Source of the DNA: an uncultured Clostridia bacterium
GTDB taxonomy: Bacteria; Bacillota; Clostridia; Christensenellales; UBA1242
DNA length: 64,000 nucleotides
Direction of reading: 5' to 3'
Assembly: GCA_934778215.1 (NCBI GenBank)
Contig: CAKVOE010000003.1
Coordinates: forward strand, 10,903 to 74,902
Shown: in pieces, positions 60,671-64,000 of the stretch
Layout of the letters: each line of letters opens with the position of its first letter
How positions within the stretch are numbered: the first letter of the stretch is position 1
The notes under the pieces: generated by a model
What the model was told of the DNA's origin: nothing
Databases searched by the model: none
Seen by the model: the letters and a program-made list of their open reading frames with translations, nothing else
Program-made: the position numbers and the translations under genes

Positions 60671-61774
60671 TTAATTTGTGCCACTTGGTGGTGCGGTTTC
60701 GCCATTAGTTATTGGCTGTTCGACCGATGTTTGTGGCTGTACTTGTGGTTGTGCTTGTTGTTGTGGTGCAACTCCTGCTGGCTCAGCATACGCTTGTGGT
60801 TCTGCTTGTGGCGTCACATATTCTTGTGGTTGTACCTGTGGTTCTGCTTGTGGCGTCACATATTCTTGTGGTTGTATTTGTGGTTGTGCTTGTTGTTGTG
60901 GTGCAACCCCTGCCTGCTCAGCGTACACTTGTGGTTCTGCTTGTGGGGTCACATACTCTTGTGGCTGTGCTTGTTGCTGTGGTGCAACCCCTGCCTGCTC
61001 AGCATACGCTTGTGGCTCTACTTGTGGGGTCACATATTCTTGTACATTAGTTGCATTTTGATTATAATTTTGTGCCATCTGCTGACTTTGTGCATAATTT
61101 GGTTCGGCGTATGACTGTGTAGTTTGTGATGCTTCCGGCGTTTGGTTTTGGGCATTTTCTAAGTTTGTTTGAGCAATATCCAGTGCCTGTTGATTTTTTT
61201 GTGCTTCTTCACGAGTTTTTTCAAGCAACTCTTTTTGTTTTACCGATTCTGCAATTGCCTTTTCTATATCCAAAACATCACCGCTTTCTAGGGCTTCTGC
61301 AAAGTTAACCGTCTTTTTAGAACTAACGCTTTGACTAACCTGCTCTTCCTTTCGGCGGGTTTCAGAAATTTGGCTATAATCCATAATTCGTTCACTGCCA
61401 CTTAAAACTGCATCTATATTTGCATCAAAAACTGCAAGAGCCTCGCCCACACGCAAAATTTTATCTTGATGCTCCAAAGAGTCGGAAACACAAGACCCTA
61501 TACAACGCAATATTGCATACACCGCTCCGTTGCTTTTAATGTAACTTCTCTTAATTACATCTTTGTATGAATCAATTTTTTTGCAATACTCACGAGTTAA
61601 ATAGTCCGCAACGGCACTAGTCATTGCACGGCGAACGACCAAATAACGGCTTTTGCGTTCAATAAAGCTTTTTACCGCATCAATAATTGCCGAAACCTTC
61701 GCTTCATCAAACCAAATAAGTTTATTTGGAGTACCTTGCAAATTTGGAATGTTAATTTTTTGATTATCCTTCAT
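60671..61774 (-). CDS. Unknown protein with Pro/Gln-rich tandem repeats
   Basis: 367 residues. The first 200 are helical (a folded domain with W-F-D-E-A-K-V and R-R-A-M-T-S-A-V, then a coiled-coil near 145-205). From about 215 it is low complexity, with four repeats starting Q-E-Y-V-T-P-Q; three of them continue with Y-A-E-x-A-G-V-A-P-Q-Q-Q-A-Q-P, the third copy lacks that part. No signal peptide or membrane segment. Ten bases after the 490-aa gene. Might be a cytoplasmic scaffold. Confidence 0.7.
   Translation of the reverse strand: MKDNQKINIPNLQGTPNKLIWFDEAKVSAIIDAVKSFIERKSRYLVVRRAMTSAVADYLTREYCKKIDSYKDVIKRSYIKSNGAVYAILRCIGSCVSDSLEHQDKILRVGEALAVFDANIDAVLSGSERIMDYSQISETRRKEEQVSQSVSSKKTVNFAEALESGDVLDIEKAIAESVKQKELLEKTREEAQKNQQALDIAQTNLENAQNQTPEASQTTQSYAEPNYAQSQQMAQNYNQNATNVQEYVTPQVEPQAYAEQAGVAPQQQAQPQEYVTPQAEPQVYAEQAGVAPQQQAQPQIQPQEYVTPQAEPQVQPQEYVTPQAEPQAYAEPAGVAPQQQAQPQVQPQTSVEQPITNGETAPPSGTN
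60730..61043. repeat. Tandem DNA repeats encoding Q-E-Y-V-T-P-Q units
   Basis: In-frame repeats of roughly 40-95 bases inside the gene above, nearly identical at DNA level, hence prone to length change by slippage. Confidence 0.75.
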
Positions 61775-61783
61775 TTCTTTTCC

Positions 61784-63256
61784 TTATTTTACAATTAGAT
61801 GTTCAAAGTCATTTAAAAAATTAAAATATAGTTTGTACAAATCTGCCCTATTAATAATCTTGTCAATTTCATTGGTTTTTATGTTGGTATAAATATCATA
61901 CACTTTTTGCTTAAACTTTTCTATGTAATTAACCCTTTTCAATTCTGTTTCAATTATATACCAAATGTAATTAAGCATAAATTGTTTTTCGTCATCAGTT
62001 GCAATGCGTTCGGCATATCGTTCGCTATCATAGTCTAGCCCAAGATTATCTTTAACAAACTTCTCATAAGGTGCCAACTTTTCTATCATAGACAAATAAT
62101 AGTCATACATTCTTAGTTGGTCATTTTCTCTTACAATATGGTTTTCTCTTTCTTCCGAAGACAACTCGCCACAATACAATTCTACAAGAGCATCATACTC
62201 ATGACTATCTGTTTCCTTGCATTTTTTCATAGACTCTGTAAGCAAACTAATTCTGCTAACTAGGTCTTTATTGCAATTTTTCTTTTCTGTTGCCGAAGAC
62301 TCCATTAGGCTCCAGCCGTCTATTTTTAATGCTTCGGTGCCCTTTTTCTTAACATCTAAAATACGGGCTTGTCTTTCCGTTCTTTCTAACCTTCTTACAA
62401 ACTTTCGGTTGCGGTAGTTTTCGTCACCCTTTAATTGCTCTGCAAAGGTATTGTCTATTCTTAAATAATAACTTAATTTGTCTGCACCCTCAAACTTGCC
62501 GTCTACCAAATTTATAAATTGCATAGAAGAAATATAACTTTCGTAATCAGCCTTTTTTTCTTGCAATCGGGCATCTAGCCTATTAACCGTCCAAATATAT
62601 CTATCAATTAATACATAAACGGGATAAATTCTTTTGTAAGGCTTGCGTATAGATAGTTGTACAATTAAAAGCATTAATAACCAGCCACAGCAAAACGCTG
62701 GCAAATAAATTGACTTAATTTGCGTCCATACGCCCTTTTGCAATATTGCAGACTTTATATAATTTAAAACCCCAAAAGCACCCGCTACTATACATATACC
62801 AAAAATTATAGGTGCAATAAACACCATAAGTTTTAGTGTAAAATATTTAGATTTTACCGTTGGTTCAAGAGCCTTCATTTCGCTTGCTGTGTAGCCATCA
62901 TTATTGAAGGTTTTGTATTCTTTGGTTTTAAACTCTGCATCGGCTTCTTTAAACTCATTGTATAGTGTTTGTGCATTGCTTTTGGTATATTTAATGTAAG
63001 CATCTATAATATCATCTAATTCCGAAATGCTAGGAACCTTTTCGTTTCTACCTACAATTTCACACGCCTTGCGTTTTAATTCAAAAATATCGAAAAGGGA
63101 GATGTCCTTTCCGTAGTTATTTTTGATATAATCGCAAATAGCGGTTTCTTGGACACCCTTCCCTTTCTTTTCTAAGTCATTATAGATTCTTATAAACATA
63201 CAAACATTTTTCATTGTTTGAAGGTCTTCAATAGAATCGAATCTATACATATTCAC
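61784..63256 (-). CDS. Unknown protein with two central membrane helices
   Basis: 490 residues. A helical N-terminal part (1-140), two hydrophobic segments at about 143-170 and 186-206, then a long helical C-terminal region with charged coiled-coil character. No signal peptide. Start is GTG at 63256 with AGGAG five bases upstream; the ATG at 63250 is also possible. Not recognised. It lies between a coiled-coil protein gene and the Pro/Gln repeat gene, probably one operon. Confidence 0.7.
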   Translation of the reverse strand: MNMYRFDSIEDLQTMKNVCMFIRIYNDLEKKGKGVQETAICDYIKNNYGKDISLFDIFELKRKACEIVGRNEKVPSISELDDIIDAYIKYTKSNAQTLYNEFKEADAEFKTKEYKTFNNDGYTASEMKALEPTVKSKYFTLKLMVFIAPIIFGICIVAGAFGVLNYIKSAILQKGVWTQIKSIYLPAFCCGWLLMLLIVQLSIRKPYKRIYPVYVLIDRYIWTVNRLDARLQEKKADYESYISSMQFINLVDGKFEGADKLSYYLRIDNTFAEQLKGDENYRNRKFVRRLERTERQARILDVKKKGTEALKIDGWSLMESSATEKKNCNKDLVSRISLLTESMKKCKETDSHEYDALVELYCGELSSEERENHIVRENDQLRMYDYYLSMIEKLAPYEKFVKDNLGLDYDSERYAERIATDDEKQFMLNYIWYIIETELKRVNYIEKFKQKVYDIYTNIKTNEIDKIINRADLYKLYFNFLNDFEHLIVK

Positions 63257-63449
63257 TTATTCTCCTAAAATTAATTTCTCTCCCCCGAAATTATTTTAGC
63301 CCAGAATTGTCAAATTTCCTAATGAAAATAATAGATATTTAAAAATAATATATTTTTATAGGTAATTAATTGATTACATTATTCAAACTTAGTGTACTCA
63401 TTAATTGTGTTAGTTATAAATTTTTTACTAAGTTTAATAAACGTTGTAA

Positions 63450-64000
63450 CTACATTTGTGGCTCATCGTCACCAGCCTCTGACGAATTATTCTTTGCGTT
63501 TTGTTTTTCAATTTCCTGTAATCTACTTAAAAGGCCTTTTAGTTCATCTATTTTTTCGCTTTCATCTTTAAAAGGTCCCATTGCCTCTTCTATCATGTAT
63601 TTAATTGCCTCAGCCTCTACCGTTTCGCCACTAGTTTGATATTTGTCTACAATTTCTTCAATAGCACCTTTGATTTCTTCTATACTTTCGGTATTCCATA
63701 TCAAACCAGAGCTTTTGACACCCTTAACTTTTCTTATAAATGCACCTATTCTTTCAGCCTTCAATAAACTTATTCTGGTTTTTTCCTTTTCTCTTTCTCT
63801 TTGAGCCTTCTCGTCTACTTCTCTTTCTTCTGCTTCTCTTTCTTCTGCTTCTTTTTCAGGCTCTTCTCTTTCTTCGGCTTCTCTTTCAGGCTCTTCTCTT
63901 TCTTCCGCTTCCTTTTTAGGCTTTTCTCTTTCTTCGGCTTCTTTTTCAGCCTTTTCTCTTTCTTCGGCTTCTTTTTCAGCCTTTTCTCTTTCTTCGGCTT
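63450..64000 (-). CDS. Partial coiled-coil protein with Glu/Ala/Lys/Arg repeats (5' end outside window)
   Basis: The frame stops at 63450 and runs open to the window edge; an apparent start at 63764 is only an internal TTG. The C-terminal 110 residues are helical and acidic; before them comes a run of 10-residue units like A-E-K-E-A-E-E-R-E-K. Such stretches form single helices or coiled coils. Its N-terminal part is not visible. 193 bases separate it from the 490-aa gene. Confidence 0.75.
   Translation of the reverse strand, partial: AEEREKAEKEAEEREKAEKEAEEREKPKKEAEEREEPEREAEEREEPEKEAEEREAEEREVDEKAQREREKEKTRISLLKAERIGAFIRKVKGVKSSGLIWNTESIEEIKGAIEEIVDKYQTSGETVEAEAIKYMIEEAMGPFKDESEKIDELKGLLSRLQEIEKQNAKNNSSEAGDDEPQM
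63820..64000. repeat. 30-base tandem repeats coding a Glu/Lys/Ala helix
   Basis: Near-identical 30-bp units (plus strand pattern TCTTTCTTCGGCTTC plus TTTTTCAGCCTTTTC) encode A-E-K-E-A-E-E-R-E-K; at least four to five units are seen and they continue past the window edge. Confidence 0.8.

Noticed and set aside
60678..61061. Cys-rich ORF on the plus strand
   Set aside because: Mirror frame of the Pro/Gln repeats; no ribosome site, and the minus-strand frame is longer and continues into a folded domain.
63450..63764. Complete 104-aa gene
   Set aside because: The first codon is an internal TTG; the frame is open and repeat-rich to the window end, so the gene is partial.

Overview
The window is AT-rich and looks like a chromosome segment of an anaerobic, low-GC Gram-positive bacterium (Bacillota, Clostridia-like). 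The evidence is a CtsR-McsA-McsB-ClpC operon, long-form HPF, Mini-III RNase, a DnaD/DnaI primosome pair, a SigH-like sigma factor, a CwlD-like amidase, a superoxide reductase, and the AspS/GatCAB route to Asn-tRNA. Most of it is conserved housekeeping DNA with short accessory stretches between. The exact lineage cannot be fixed from the sequence alone.

Layout, left to right. 0-3.5 kb: minus-strand operon pdp-deoC-tsaE-tsaB-rimI (nucleoside salvage plus t6A modification), in which deoC has lost its Schiff-base lysine. 3.6-6.4 kb: two unknown genes, tRNA-Met, tRNA-Glu and an IS200 transposase stump. 6.4-11.65 kb: aspS-gatC-gatA-gatB behind a leader peptide with nine consecutive Asn/Asp codons and an attenuator. 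12.2-13.9 kb: a GH13 glucosidase. 13.9-21 kb: a degenerate ABC ATPase, a PucR-type HTH protein, nth, obg, yhbY, pheS and pheT. 21-27 kb: hpf, then ctsR-mcsA-mcsB-clpC under a clear CtsR box. 27-39 kb: lytic transglycosylase, polA, a large anchored surface protein and sbcDC. 38.8-43.2 kb (plus strand): a DnaD-like protein with four tandem modules, dnaI and typA. 43-47 kb: unknown genes, a 37-aa small ORF, desulfoferrodoxin, and tRNA-Thr followed by three decayed tandem copies. 47-51 kb: a heterodimeric ABC exporter. 51-55 kb: mrnC-rlmB-sigH-dnaX-ybaB-recR. 55-60 kb: cwlD, an unknown winged-helix protein, a folded intergenic element, a YgjV-like protein, tsaD and prfB. 60.6-64 kb: an accessory cluster of a Pro/Gln repeat protein, a membrane protein and a coiled-coil protein cut by the window end.

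The best candidate for something not previously described is the control of aspS-gatCAB. In order there are a consensus promoter, a 28-codon leader ORF with six Asn and three Asp codons in a row, an antiterminator arm inside the last codons of that ORF, and a terminator directly after it. This fits ribosome-mediated attenuation that senses charged tRNA-Asn and tRNA-Asp, in an organism whose AspRS has the His31 typical of non-discriminating enzymes. Other points of interest are the lysine-less DeoC, the tandem tRNA-Thr-derived repeats, two genes whose -10 boxes lie 6-8 bases from the start codon (possible leaderless mRNAs), and a cloverleaf-like folded element near 57.7 kb.
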